Assembly (NCBI RefSeq): GCF_001054325.1
Contig: NZ_JVVM01000021.1
Location: 1-62,652, forward strand
Reading direction: 5' to 3'
Length of the DNA: 62,652 nt
Origin: Corynebacterium vitaeruminis
GTDB taxonomy: Bacteria > Actinomycetota > Actinomycetes > Mycobacteriales > Mycobacteriaceae
Shown piece by piece: positions 50,260 to 59,410 of this stretch. How positions within the stretch are numbered: position 1 is the stretch's first letter; each line of letters opens with the position of its first letter. The position numbers and the translations under genes are program-made. The notes under the pieces were generated by a model. The model saw only the letters and a list, made by a program, of their open reading frames with translations, was not told the origin of the DNA and did not search any database.

Positions 50260-50547
50260 GTGCGTCACTACGAAGTAATGATTATTATCGATCCGTCTCA
50301 GGATGAGCGCACCGTAGGCCCGTCCCTGGAGAAGTACCTCGACGTTGTCCGCAAGGAGAACGGCAAGGTGGAGAAGGTGGACATCTGGGGTAAGCGCCAC
50401 CTCGCCTACCCGATCGAGAAGAAGGAAGACGGCATCTACGTTGTCGTCGACCTCACCTGCGAGTCCGCAACCGTGCTGGAGCTCGACCGTCGTCTGAATC
50501 TGAACGACAGCATCCTGCGCACCAAGGTGCTGCGGGTTGATCGTTAG
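50260..50547 (+). CDS. rpsF: 30S ribosomal protein S6 (bS6)
   Basis: A 95-residue S6, starting [20 protein letters not shown]. Family segments include [20 protein letters not shown] and the C-terminal strand [14 protein letters not shown] at 50260 was chosen because a perfect anti-Shine-Dalgarno match precedes it; upstream GTG/ATG codons lie inside this site. First gene of rpsF-ssb-rplI. The S18 gene (rpsR), often between ssb and rplI, is absent here, as in other corynebacteria that carry it elsewhere. Confidence 0.97.
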   Translation: MRHYEVMIIIDPSQDERTVGPSLEKYLDVVRKENGKVEKVDIWGKRHLAYPIEKKEDGIYVVVDLTCESATVLELDRRLNLNDSILRTKVLRVDR

Positions 50548-50670
50548 TCTGCGTCGCAATCGCGTATCCGTTGGTGTCCGAATGGGGCACATCGGTAGTG
50601 CGAAAGCCGTAGGATAGCGGGCGAAAGCCCCCATCATCAGCTCGACAGAATTCAACCGAGGAGAAGAAGC

Positions 50671-51237
50671 ATGGCTCAGGGAGACGTACAAATCACAGTG
50701 GTTGGCAACCTAGTTGCCGATCCGGAGCTTAAGTACACCCAGAATGGCACCGCCGTGGCGAACTTCCGCGTCGCGTCGACTCCGCGGGTGTATCGAGATG
50801 GCCAGTGGGTTGACGGCGAGGGTTTGTTCCTCACCTGCAGCCTGTGGCGTGAGGCAGCGGAAAACGCTGTCGAGAGTCTCTCCAAGGGCATGCGTGTCAT
50901 CGTCCAGGGTCGTCTGCGCCAGCGCAGCTACGAGACCCGTGAGGGCGAGCGTCGCACTGTCTTTGAAGTTGAGGTCGATGAGGTGGGTCCGTCCCTGAAG
51001 TTCGCTCGGGCTCAGGTCACGCGAACTCCGCGCAATGGCGGTGGAAACTTTGGCGGCGGTAACCGCGGCCAGGGTGGCAACGCCGGTGGCGGTTTTGGCG
51101 GTGGCTTTGGCGACAACCAGGGCAACCAGGGTGGACAGAGCAATCGCGGTTTTGGTGGCGGAGCTCCCGCGGAAGATCCGTGGAACTCAGCTCCTCCGGC
51201 CGGTGGTGGCTTCGGCGGCGATGAGCCTCCGTTCTAA
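50671..51237 (+). CDS. ssb: Single-stranded DNA-binding protein
   Basis: A 188-residue SSB. The OB fold is about 1-110 ([20 protein letters not shown] and [18 protein letters not shown]), followed by a Gly/Asn/Gln-rich linker of about 60 residues. The acidic interaction tail is DEPPF instead of the classical DDIPF. ATG at 50671 has GAGGAG upstream. Lies between rpsF and rplI. Confidence 0.97.
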   Translation: MAQGDVQITVVGNLVADPELKYTQNGTAVANFRVASTPRVYRDGQWVDGEGLFLTCSLWREAAENAVESLSKGMRVIVQGRLRQRSYETREGERRTVFEVEVDEVGPSLKFARAQVTRTPRNGGGNFGGGNRGQGGNAGGGFGGGFGDNQGNQGGQSNRGFGGGAPAEDPWNSAPPAGGGFGGDEPPF

Positions 51238-51337
51238 GCTCCATCCAGCCACGGCACTACGTGACTAGTTTGTAGCAGATTTAGCATCCACAATTCTCAT
51301 AATCTTTTAAAGACATATCCAGCGAAAGGCAGGGATC

Positions 51338-51790
51338 ATGAAGCTGATCCTCACCGCCGACGTTGACAAGCTCGGTGTCGCAGGCAACATCGTTGAGGTC
51401 AAGGCCGGCTACGGACGTAACTACCTGCTTCCTCGTGGACTGGCAATTGTTGCCACCCGCGGCGCAGAAAAGCAGATCGAGGGCATTCGTCGTGCCCAGG
51501 AGGCTCGCGCTATCCGCGACCTCGACCATGCACGTGAAGTCAAGCAGAAGATTGATTCGCTCGACAACGTCTCCGTTGCTGTGAAGGCTTCGGAAAATGG
51601 CAAGCTGTTCGGTTCCGTCACCAAGGGTGACATCGCCGATGCAGTTCGTAAGGCTTCCGGTCAGGCTATCGACAAGCGCGCAGTCGTGCTTGCTCCGAGC
51701 CAGATCAAGTCCCTTGGTAAGCACACCGTTGACATCGCGCTGCACCCGCAGATTACCGCGCATGTTTCCGTACAGGTCGTCGCCGCATAA
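51338..51790 (+). CDS. rplI: 50S ribosomal protein L9 (bL9)
   Basis: A 150-residue L9 with the N-terminal domain (MKLILTADVDKLGVAGNIVE and GYGRNYLLPRGLA), the long connecting helix and the C-terminal domain (GSVTKGDIADAVRKASGQAI). Last gene of the rpsF unit; a terminator follows about 100 bp downstream. Confidence 0.97.
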   Translation: MKLILTADVDKLGVAGNIVEVKAGYGRNYLLPRGLAIVATRGAEKQIEGIRRAQEARAIRDLDHAREVKQKIDSLDNVSVAVKASENGKLFGSVTKGDIADAVRKASGQAIDKRAVVLAPSQIKSLGKHTVDIALHPQITAHVSVQVVAA

Positions 51791-51887
51791 GTTCGCGGTT
51801 TAAAGTTTCTACTTTGACGGCGGCCGACGAGCGCAGCGCCTAAGGATGTGCGCGTGCTCTGAGGCCCAATGACAACAGCACACGCGA

Positions 51888-51924
51888 AGCTCTGATCTTT
51901 CGTAATGAAAGGTCAGGGCTTTTC
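51888..51924 (+). terminator. Terminator after rplI
   Basis: AGCTCTGATCTTTC pairs with GAAAGGTCAGGGCT across a five-base loop (GTAAT) and is followed by TTTTC. A long stem with a few G-T pairs. Confidence 0.85.
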
Positions 51925-52526
51925 GTGGTTTAAGGCTGGTTTAAAGCCCTTTACGCAGGTGCCGGCGGGGACCTCTAAAACTTCTCCACAGGCTAACGAC
52001 GATACCTGTGGATAAACATGTGGGTAACTTGTGTAGCCATCGTGGATAAACCTTCCCGGGTTCGCGAGAACTTTATTAATTTAGTGTTAATAACACCCCT
52101 ATGAGCAGCATTGATGCTACTGGGGTGGCGCAGGGCGGAGTTTTCAGCACATTGAATAAAACTTCGGCTGACCTGCGAAAATACTATCTTCCCAGGTCGT
52201 ATCTTTGTTACCCCCGTTAACGTTCAAGCGCTAGTTTAGAGTTACCGGTAGTTCACCTGGGTGTTTTCTAATTGTGCACACGTTCTCCCCAGGTTTATCC
52301 ACAGGTGCTGTGGATAACTTCGGGGATAAACCCCTTTAAAGATTGTTTTCCGACACATTCAAGGGTACTTTTACAAGTCCGTCAATCCGCCCGAACGGGT
52401 ATAACTGCGTTAGATAGTCAGGTGCCGACTGTGGCAGGTTTACAGAGACGTCTTCAGTCTGATGGTCAATCAGCAACGAGGTCGAAAAGGTGCCGAAGTG
52501 GTTCAGAAGGGGAGGAGTTGCTCACA
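51925..52526. other. dnaB upstream region with DnaA-box cluster
   Basis: About 600 bp without a gene. Perfect DnaA boxes are at 52007-52015, 52295-52303 and 52309-52317. One-mismatch sites are at 51982-51990 (TTCTCCACA), 52019-52027 (TGTGGGTAA) and 52041-52049 (CGTGGATAA), and a weaker one is at 52321-52329. An AT-rich stretch (TTTATTAATTTAGTGTTAAT, near 52072) lies between the two groups. The dnaB promoter is also here. Confidence 0.8.
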
Positions 52527-54119
52527 ATGAGTCAGCCTGTAGGTGATGGTGGTCAGGCAGGAGCGGGAAACGATGGGTCGTCCTACTCGGCGGGTTCCCA
52601 TGATGATTCCTTCGATGACATTCCCTTGCCACCGGAACCACCGGTAGAGGATGCGCCACCGGAGGAGTACTCGTTTTCACAAAGCTCGGGCAACGGAGCG
52701 TCGTCAAGCGGGAGCGGGACTCGGGACTGGGAGCGAGACCGCGGACGTGGCGCTCGTGCGAGCGCCGTAGCTGGGGCGACTTTTGAGCGCACGCCGCCGC
52801 ACAATATCGAGGCAGAGCAGAGTGTGCTCGGTGCAATGTTGCTGAACTCCGAGGTCGTTGCGGATGTGTATGAGCAGCTGACACCGGAGGATTTCTACCG
52901 CCCGGCGCACCAGACGATTTATTCTGCGATTCTGCACCTCTATGGTGAGTCGTCGGAGATTGACCCCATTCTGTTGGCAGGTCGCCTGGATCGTACAGGC
53001 GATCTGGAGCGCATCGGTGGGCCACTGTACCTGCACACGTTGGCCTCGCTGGTGCCCACGGCGGCTAATGCGCAGTTCTATGCGCGAATTGTTGCGGAGA
53101 AGGCCACGATCCGTCGTCTGGTGGAAGCCGGCACGAAGATCGCACAGATTGGCTATGCGGGCGCGGAGGACACGGAGCCGGAGCAGCTGGTGGATGAGGC
53201 GCAGCAGCTCATCTTCAGCGTTGGTCGTGAGAACACGAAGAACGACTACGTTCCCATTGCCGATGTCCTTGATGACACGCTCGAGGAACTGGATCTTATT
53301 ACCCAAAACGGTGGTCTGGCGCAGGGTGTGCCGACGGGGATTACCAACCTGGACAAGCTGACGAACGGTCTTCACCCAGGTCAGATGGTGATTATTGCGG
53401 CGCGCCCGGGTGTGGGTAAGTCCACGCTGGCGATGGACTTCATGCGTTCGGCATCGATCCGCAACGGCATGACCAGTGCTATTTTCTCGCTGGAAATGTC
53501 GCGCAATGAAATCATGATGCGCATCATGTCCGCAGAGGCGAAGATCAACATGGCATCTTTGCGTTCCGGTGACCTGGATGAGCGGGACTGGACCAAGTTG
53601 GTCGAGGTCGGTGACAAAATCCGTGATGCTCCGCTGTTCATTGATGACTCGCCGAACCTGACCATGATGGAGATTCGTGCAAAAGCACGCCAGTTGAAGC
53701 AGAAGCACGATCTGAAGATGATCGTGGTCGACTACCTGCAGCTGATGAGCTCGGGTAAGAAGGTCGAGTCCAGGCAGCAAGAGGTTTCGGAGTTCTCGCG
53801 TCAGCTTAAGTTGCTGGCGAAGGAACTCGAGGTACCGCTGATTGCAATTTCGCAGTTGAACCGTGGCCCAGAAGCGCGTACGGATAAGAAACCGCAGGTG
53901 TCGGATCTGCGTGAGTCGGGTTCGCTGGAACAGGATGCCGATATCGTCATGCTAATCTACCGGCCGGACTCTCAGGAGGCTGACCATGAACGCGCTGGTG
54001 AGGCGGATATTATCGTCGCAAAGCACCGTGGCGGACCGACCGGAAGCATTGCTGTGGCCCACCAGCTGCACTACTCCAGGTTCGCGAACCTGGCAGAGGA
54101 GCCCAGCGGTTCTCTCTAG
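52527..54119 (+). CDS. dnaB: Replicative DNA helicase
   Basis: A 530-residue DnaB, the hexameric fork helicase. A Gly/Ser/acidic N-terminal extension of about 90 residues precedes the conserved start TPPHNIEAEQSVLGAMLL. The RecA-like domain has Walker A ARPGVGKSTLAMDF, Walker B MIVVDYLQLM and the arginine-finger region near ISQLNRGPEARTDKKPQ. There is no intein, unlike M. tuberculosis dnaB. ATG at 52527 has GGAGGAG 9 nt upstream; a longer open frame through the DnaA-box region is rejected. DciA (9.6 kb) is its likely loader. Confidence 0.96.
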   Translation: MSQPVGDGGQAGAGNDGSSYSAGSHDDSFDDIPLPPEPPVEDAPPEEYSFSQSSGNGASSSGSGTRDWERDRGRGARASAVAGATFERTPPHNIEAEQSVLGAMLLNSEVVADVYEQLTPEDFYRPAHQTIYSAILHLYGESSEIDPILLAGRLDRTGDLERIGGPLYLHTLASLVPTAANAQFYARIVAEKATIRRLVEAGTKIAQIGYAGAEDTEPEQLVDEAQQLIFSVGRENTKNDYVPIADVLDDTLEELDLITQNGGLAQGVPTGITNLDKLTNGLHPGQMVIIAARPGVGKSTLAMDFMRSASIRNGMTSAIFSLEMSRNEIMMRIMSAEAKINMASLRSGDLDERDWTKLVEVGDKIRDAPLFIDDSPNLTMMEIRAKARQLKQKHDLKMIVVDYLQLMSSGKKVESRQQEVSEFSRQLKLLAKELEVPLIAISQLNRGPEARTDKKPQVSDLRESGSLEQDADIVMLIYRPDSQEADHERAGEADIIVAKHRGGPTGSIAVAHQLHYSRFANLAEEPSGSL

Positions 54120-54262
54120 GAGGCTCGGCCTAGCACCCAAAATTAGTGCAATCCGGGTAGCTAGGTAAGGTGAGTGACAGTCAATGGGGCGAGGTTTCGC
54201 GCATTGATGGTTATGAGGATTTTTGAGGGTTACGTGGAGTCGCCGGGAAGCGGGGAAGCACA

Positions 54263-55459
54263 ATGTCATCAACTGCCGCTCCCGTGGCAGCGGAGGCCAA
54301 GGCTAAGAGCCAGAAAAGCGCGCCCAAAAAGCGTGTCGGCTGGGTAGACGCGGCTAAGGGCCTGTGCATTCTTCTAGTTGTGCTCGGCCATGCCATTACA
54401 GAGTTGCAGGCGCACGGTTACTACACGGCACAGTGGGCGGGGTTCAATTTCTTCCTCGGGCCGATTCGTATGCCGTTGTTTTTCCTGCTGTCAGGACTGT
54501 TTGCGGGTAAGGCGCTCAAAGAGTCCTGGCATAAGTTGGCCAATCGCCGAATCTGGGTGATGGTCTATCTCTATGTGGTCTGGGTTCCGCTGCGTGACTT
54601 GGTGCTTTTCCTTATGCCGTATACGCACGTGGATGCCGACGGGATTGTGTACCCGCCGCCGATTACGGACCAAAGCGCGTGGGGGCCGCGGATTTATAAC
54701 ACACTCCACGCGACCATTGAGCCGACATCGTACTTGTGGTTCTTGTGGGCGCTGGCGCTATTTGCAATTCTCACTCGAGCATTCCGCTGGGTGCATCCGG
54801 CGATTCAGCTGATTGTTGCAGGCCTCATTAGCGCCTGGGCTCCTTTCGCATCATCCAGCTGGTCATGGGACTTCGTCAGCAAAATGCTGTTCTTCTACGT
54901 GCTTGGCATGTACGGTGCACCCTGGGTTTTCCGGATGGCTAACCGCCGCAGTGGCCTTTCGCTGCTGGTGACACTGACGGCGTTCCTATCGGTCGCAATC
55001 TGGGTGCAGGTCACCTACTCCAGCTTTAACGAAGGTAACGTGGGCTTCACTCGCGTGTACCTGTCCACCACTGGTGCTTTGGCTGCAATTAACGTCATGG
55101 CGATGCTGCAGAACACTCGCCTAGTTGTGCCTTTTGAAAAGGTAGGTGGCCGAACGCTGCCTATCTTCCTCATGCACATTCCAATGTTGGTTGTGGTCAT
55201 GATTATTTTCGACCTCATCCTGCCGAAGGATCCACACTTGGTCATCATGACTCCGCTGGTGACCATCATCGCAGCGATGCTGTGTCTTGGGCTGCACAGG
55301 CTGTTGCTCGCCATTGGTGCTGGGTGGCTCTTTGCCCGCCCGGCGTGGGTAGTGCGCATGACGACGCCGGGGCAGCGTGTCTTTCAGTGCAGCCAGGATC
55401 CCGCTTCCCAGCCTGAAGATGAAGCCCGGCGTCAGCCGAAGAGTGAACCTGCTTCCTAA
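54263..55459 (+). CDS. Acyltransferase 3 family membrane protein
   Basis: A 398-residue integral membrane acyltransferase with about ten segments. The family start RVGWVDAAKGLCILLVVLGHAI (about 24-45) carries the catalytic-site His. FFLGPIRMPLFFLLSGLFAG follows, with the conserved R/P-F-F-x-S-G pattern. Such enzymes O-acetylate or acylate envelope sugars and lipids; in Corynebacterium one homologue, TmaT, acetylates trehalose mycolates. Whether this is that enzyme cannot be told. Lys/Ala-rich N-terminal and polar C-terminal tails are probably cytoplasmic. Separate from dnaB by 143 bp. Confidence 0.9.
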   Translation: MSSTAAPVAAEAKAKSQKSAPKKRVGWVDAAKGLCILLVVLGHAITELQAHGYYTAQWAGFNFFLGPIRMPLFFLLSGLFAGKALKESWHKLANRRIWVMVYLYVVWVPLRDLVLFLMPYTHVDADGIVYPPPITDQSAWGPRIYNTLHATIEPTSYLWFLWALALFAILTRAFRWVHPAIQLIVAGLISAWAPFASSSWSWDFVSKMLFFYVLGMYGAPWVFRMANRRSGLSLLVTLTAFLSVAIWVQVTYSSFNEGNVGFTRVYLSTTGALAAINVMAMLQNTRLVVPFEKVGGRTLPIFLMHIPMLVVVMIIFDLILPKDPHLVIMTPLVTIIAAMLCLGLHRLLLAIGAGWLFARPAWVVRMTTPGQRVFQCSQDPASQPEDEARRQPKSEPAS

Positions 55460-55549
55460 TTCAGCTCCCCTAGGCGGTAGCGTGGAGGCGAGAGCTAATC
55501 AGACCGCAGAAGTGACACAGACAATAGCCACGAGGAAAATGAGAGAGCC

Positions 55550-56398
55550 ATGCGTCTAGCAACATTGCGATACCAGGGTGGAACCCGCGCCGCTGTTCTC
55601 GGCGACGGTGTAGCGGTCCTTTTTGATGACCACTGTCTCGGGGATGTGTTAGCGCGGTCAACGTGGCGTCGTGAAGCGGAAGAACTCTTAGAGCAGGCGG
55701 GGAGTAATCCTGACAACATCATGGCGGAGAGCGCGTGGGCGTTCGCACCGCTGATTACGCGCCCGGGCAAGATTGTCTGCGTCGGCCTGAACTATGCTGC
55801 ACACATCGACGAGATGGGGCACGAGCGTCCCGAGGTGCCGACGTTGTTCGCGAAGTTTGCCGATGCCGTCGCTGGCGCAAAGGATGACATCCGAGTACCT
55901 GAGGCCTGCGCCAATAAGCTCGATTACGAAGGTGAGCTCGCCGTTATCGTCGGCGAGACCTGCTTGCAGGTGTCGGAGGAGCAGGCGCATAAGGCAATCG
56001 CCGGGTACGCGATTATGAATGACTTCACGCAGCGTGATTTCCAGTACGCCACGGAGCAGTGGCTGCAGGGTAAGACTTTGCAGCGTGCCAGCGCTTTCGG
56101 GCCGTGGATGCTCACGGCTGAGGCGTTCGAGGAGGACTCCGCGCGTGTACGTACTTACGTCGATGACGAGCTACGCCAAGATGCGCCGATTGCCGACCTC
56201 GTCTTCTCCCCGGCGAAGTTGATTTCCTATATTTCGCAGTTCGTGCAGCTGAATCCGGGCGATGTCATCTCCACGGGAACGCCTGCGGGTGTCGGCCACG
56301 GCATGAATCCGCCGACATACCTTCAAGATGGCCAGGAGATGGTCATTACCATCGATGGCCTGGGCAAACAGGTCAACACCGTCCGCATCAATCACTAA
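55550..56398 (+). CDS. Fumarylacetoacetate hydrolase family protein
   Basis: A 282-residue FAH-superfamily enzyme. An N-terminal domain of about 60 residues precedes the catalytic part with IVCVGLNYAAHIDEMGHERP, LDYEGELAVIVGE (metal-binding Glu residues) and AIMNDFTQRDFQYATEQWLQ. It ends near VISTGTPAGVGHGMNPPTYL. Members hydrolyse C-C bonds or decarboxylate beta-keto acids in aromatic and oxaloacetate metabolism; the substrate is unknown. GAGAGAG precedes the ATG. Confidence 0.9.
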   Translation: MRLATLRYQGGTRAAVLGDGVAVLFDDHCLGDVLARSTWRREAEELLEQAGSNPDNIMAESAWAFAPLITRPGKIVCVGLNYAAHIDEMGHERPEVPTLFAKFADAVAGAKDDIRVPEACANKLDYEGELAVIVGETCLQVSEEQAHKAIAGYAIMNDFTQRDFQYATEQWLQGKTLQRASAFGPWMLTAEAFEEDSARVRTYVDDELRQDAPIADLVFSPAKLISYISQFVQLNPGDVISTGTPAGVGHGMNPPTYLQDGQEMVITIDGLGKQVNTVRINH

Positions 56399-56540
56399 AA
56401 CACGCCGCTTTACGACGTCCCCGCGAAGCCTGCGGGAATGAATTGACCCCCGCGTGCGTTGTGGGGAACTAACGGGTAAAAACCTACCTAAAGAACGTGA
56501 AGTTAGAACGCGACGTTAAAGAGTAAAAGGAGTTAGTCCC

Positions 56541-56921
56541 ATGGCAACTGTTGATATTACGAACGAGACTTTCGCTGAGACCATTCAGAACAACGACATT
56601 GTGCTCGTTGATGCCTGGGCATCCTGGTGCGGCCCATGCCGCCAGTTCGCCCCGATTTTTGAGAAGGCTTCGGAGCAGCACCCGGAGGTAGTGTTCGCAA
56701 AGCTGGACACCGATGCTAATCAGGAGGTTTCGGCAGCTCTGGGTATTCAGTCGATTCCGACGCTGTTTGTTTTCCGCGAGGGCATCCTGCTGTTCCAGCA
56801 CTCTGGTGTGCTACCGGAGACCGCTCTGAGCGATCTCGTTGGCCAGGCTTCGGAGCTGAACATGGATGATGTCCGTGCGCAGATTGCTGAGCAGGCAGCA
56901 CAGGACAGCGCTGCCGAATAA
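56541..56921 (+). CDS. Thioredoxin with C-terminal extension
   Basis: A 126-residue thioredoxin. WCGPC (Cys30 and Cys33) is in AWASWCGPCRQFAP, and the cis-proline is in QSIPTLFVFREG. It has about 20 extra residues at the C-terminus (MDDVRAQIAEQAAQDSAAE), an acidic helix. AAAAGGAG precedes the ATG. It is distinct from the trxB-linked thioredoxin; it has no reductase gene nearby and probably uses the same reductase. Confidence 0.94.
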   Translation: MATVDITNETFAETIQNNDIVLVDAWASWCGPCRQFAPIFEKASEQHPEVVFAKLDTDANQEVSAALGIQSIPTLFVFREGILLFQHSGVLPETALSDLVGQASELNMDDVRAQIAEQAAQDSAAE

Positions 56922-56977
56922 ACTCTGCGGTTCAGCCCGCATATTGTGCGTTTCCGACTTGACTCGCCGACGTGCAC

Positions 56978-57010
56978 GCCCCCGCGCCCTAGGCCCGCGG
57001 GGGCTCTTTG
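56978..57010. terminator. Shared terminator between thioredoxin and serine hydrolase genes
   Basis: GCCCCCGCG and CGCGGGGGC form a 9-bp GC stem followed by TCTTTGTG. It lies between two convergent genes, 57 nt after the thioredoxin stop and just before the serine hydrolase stop. Confidence 0.75.
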
Positions 57011-57013
57011 TGT

Positions 57014-58303
57014 CTAATCCGCGCGCTGGCCGCGAATAAGCCAGCCGATGCCAAAGCCCGCGAGTGCAGCCAATAGCGCCCACAGGGCTGGGTTGACTTG
57101 GCTAGACTCATCCTGGGCTGGCACCGGCGCACTGGTGTAGGCATACTTTGTTTTCTTTTTGTCTGTAGGCAGAACCTGCCCGCCCGGGAACACGTACTTG
57201 ACGGCTTCGGTGAGCTCGTTGGCGGTCAGGTTGTTGCCCAGAACTGCGATGGCGAAACGGTCATCGTCGCCCAGGAATCCAGCAGTGGTGTGCTGCCCTT
57301 CGTACCAGCCAGACTTGTTGGCAATCGTTTCCTTCGGCAGCGCTGCGCGTAGACCGAAGTTCTGGTCTGCATCGCCGTAGGAGTAGCGCGGCAGTGAGTA
57401 CATCAACTGACGCATGTATCTGGTCTCGGTGTCACTCAGTCCGCCCTCTTCGCTCAGCATGCGGTCAAAGTAAGCGACCATGTCGGCTGGTGTGCTGGTA
57501 GTAGCTCCCCACATAGGCGAGCCCTGGGTCTTATCTGACAGACCGTAGCGCTGTCTGACATTGTCAACGATGCGTACACCGCCGTAAGAATTCCACAGTG
57601 CGTCAGTTGCCTCGTTATTGGAGTAGCGAATCATGTCGTCGCGCAGCATGGCGTCGGGGTTACCCGTGACGGGCATATCGCCCTTGCCAGCGACAATCTC
57701 TCCCTTCTTCGGCGGCGTGTAGTTGGAGTAGGCCACAACGTCGGCGACGAACACCTTCATCAGGCTGGCGAGGTGAAAAGCATCGTCGCAGTGTGAGTTA
57801 CAGATGAACTCACCAGTCTGGCGATCCAGGATGCCCATGCCGAGCATGCCGCCCTTGGCATCGAACTTCCCGGTCACTTCGTCGAGACGCGTTTGCACTC
57901 CATGACCCCATTGGGTCTTTGTCCCTGGCACAAGCGGGGCAAAATTCTTCGGCTCAGTTTTCGCAGGGCTTTCCGACGGCTCCGTAGAGGGCCTCTCCGA
58001 TTCCGTTGAAGAGGTTTTCTCAGTCGAGGTTTCGGACGACTTCCCCGTGGTCTTCTCCGGGGTCGTCTCAGTGGTCTTCCCTGCGGTCGTGTCAGTTGAC
58101 TTCTTGGGTTTTGCTTCGGACGGTTTAGTTTGTGTCGTCGAAGATGGCGCTGCTATGACTACCTGCGAAAATGCATCGGCGTCGGTGGAGTCAGCATGTG
58201 CTGCGGCTGTCGCGTTAGCCAGCGGTGTCGTGGCTGACAGAGTAATAACCGCGGCGAGGCTCGCGGCGATGCCGCGGCGCGCGCGTTGAGGGCAATGAAC
58301 CAT
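57014..58303 (-). CDS. Secreted membrane-anchored serine hydrolase (beta-lactamase-like fold)
   Basis: A 429-residue protein. The signal peptide is IAASLAAVITLSATTPLANA (about 12-31), followed by a Thr/Ser/Lys/Glu-rich linker (about 55-115). The class-A-beta-lactamase/PBP-like domain has Ser-Leu-Met-Lys in HLASLMKVFVADV, SNN (in YSNNEATDALW) and KSG (in NKSGWYEG). A C-terminal membrane segment (PALWALLAALAGFGIGWLI) ends in RGQRAD. The S-x-x-K, S-x-N and K-S/T-G motifs are complete, so it should be active on a peptide or D-Ala substrate; lactamase activity cannot be judged. TAAACT lies 8 nt before the ATG and no ribosome-binding site is seen, so the mRNA may be leaderless. Confidence 0.87.
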   Translation of the reverse strand: MVHCPQRARRGIAASLAAVITLSATTPLANATAAAHADSTDADAFSQVVIAAPSSTTQTKPSEAKPKKSTDTTAGKTTETTPEKTTGKSSETSTEKTSSTESERPSTEPSESPAKTEPKNFAPLVPGTKTQWGHGVQTRLDEVTGKFDAKGGMLGMGILDRQTGEFICNSHCDDAFHLASLMKVFVADVVAYSNYTPPKKGEIVAGKGDMPVTGNPDAMLRDDMIRYSNNEATDALWNSYGGVRIVDNVRQRYGLSDKTQGSPMWGATTSTPADMVAYFDRMLSEEGGLSDTETRYMRQLMYSLPRYSYGDADQNFGLRAALPKETIANKSGWYEGQHTTAGFLGDDDRFAIAVLGNNLTANELTEAVKYVFPGGQVLPTDKKKTKYAYTSAPVPAQDESSQVNPALWALLAALAGFGIGWLIRGQRAD

Positions 58304-58462
58304 GTTTAGAGAGTTTACAACTCTGAGGGAGTCTCGCTCACCGGTAACTAGCCCTTTCCGTTTACCGAGAGGGAGCGAGCTAGCTCACGTACAATTTTTG
58401 AGAGATGGAATTTTCTCGGTTCCGATTAGTTATTCCGCATATGTGAGGAAGGTTGGATTTGC

Positions 58463-59308
58463 ATGGCCAATCCGTTTGCCAAGGGCTGGAAGTACATGAT
58501 GTCTTCGTTCGATAAGAAGATTGAAGACAATGCGGACCCGAAAGTTCAGATTGCACAGGCCGCCGAGGCTGAGCGTCAGCGCCACCAGGAGATTCAGCGT
58601 CAGGCTGCGGCTATCATCGGCAACCGCAACCAGCTGGAAATGCAGCTTGGTCGGTTGACCTCCGAGCGTGACAAGATTACCGAGAACACCCGCCAGGCAC
58701 TCGCCAATGCCGATCAGGCCCGCGCCAAGGGGGATGAGGCCACTGCGCAGAAGATGGAAAACACTGCTGAGGTGTTTGCCACTCAGCTGGTGAATGTCGA
58801 AAAGGAGCTGGAAAACACCACGCAGCTCCACCAGCAGGCCGTATCTGCCGCTGAGGAGGCGCAGCGCCAGGCGCAGCAGTCCCAGGCTCGCTACGAGCAG
58901 ATTAAGCAGGATATCCGCAAGCTGGAGTCGCAGGCAGATCAGGCCAAGATGCAGGAGACCGCGTCGAAGACGCTCCAGAGCATGCAGGGTGTTTCCGAGG
59001 ACCCGAATGTGCCGACTCTCGATTCGGTTCGTGAGAAGATCGAGGGCCGCTACGCGAATGCGCTGGGTGCCCAGGAACTCGCGGAGTCCTCGCAGGCGGG
59101 TCGTATGGCTGAGATCGAGACTTCAACTCGCGATGCCGCCGCCGACATGCGTCTGGCTGAGATTCGTGCCCAGATGAATAACGACAACGCCGCTCTCGAG
59201 TCCGGTTCTGCCGCGAAGGGCAACGCCGGCGAGCTGGAGTCCGCAGAGGACATCGAGGACGTTGAAGACGCGCCGGGCACCACAACGGACGCAGACGAAA
59301 CAAAGTAG
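58463..59308 (+). CDS. pspA: PspA/IM30 family membrane-stress protein
   Basis: A 281-residue PspA/Vipp1 family protein (Rv2744c-like). It is almost entirely coiled coil from about residue 25 to 185 (rich in Gln, Glu, Ala, Arg), with an amphipathic N-terminal helix NPFAKGWKYMMSSFDKKIED that can touch membranes and an acidic C-terminal tail. It would assemble on damaged membranes under envelope stress. No pspB/C-type partner is adjacent. AGGAAGG precedes the ATG at some distance. Confidence 0.9.
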   Translation: MANPFAKGWKYMMSSFDKKIEDNADPKVQIAQAAEAERQRHQEIQRQAAAIIGNRNQLEMQLGRLTSERDKITENTRQALANADQARAKGDEATAQKMENTAEVFATQLVNVEKELENTTQLHQQAVSAAEEAQRQAQQSQARYEQIKQDIRKLESQADQAKMQETASKTLQSMQGVSEDPNVPTLDSVREKIEGRYANALGAQELAESSQAGRMAEIETSTRDAAADMRLAEIRAQMNNDNAALESGSAAKGNAGELESAEDIEDVEDAPGTTTDADETK

Positions 59309-59410
59309 CCGTCGGCCCCCGACATTTCTCGCGTCAACAGCGTAAATGGCACCGAGGCGGCTAACCAGAGCCGCCGACAGTGCTCGTAGGCCGACAAAAC
59401 AACTCGGACG

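Noticed and set aside
52272..52526. Upstream in-frame extension of dnaB
   Set aside because: It would translate the DnaA-box region; the ATG at 52527 has a strong ribosome-binding site and fits the family.
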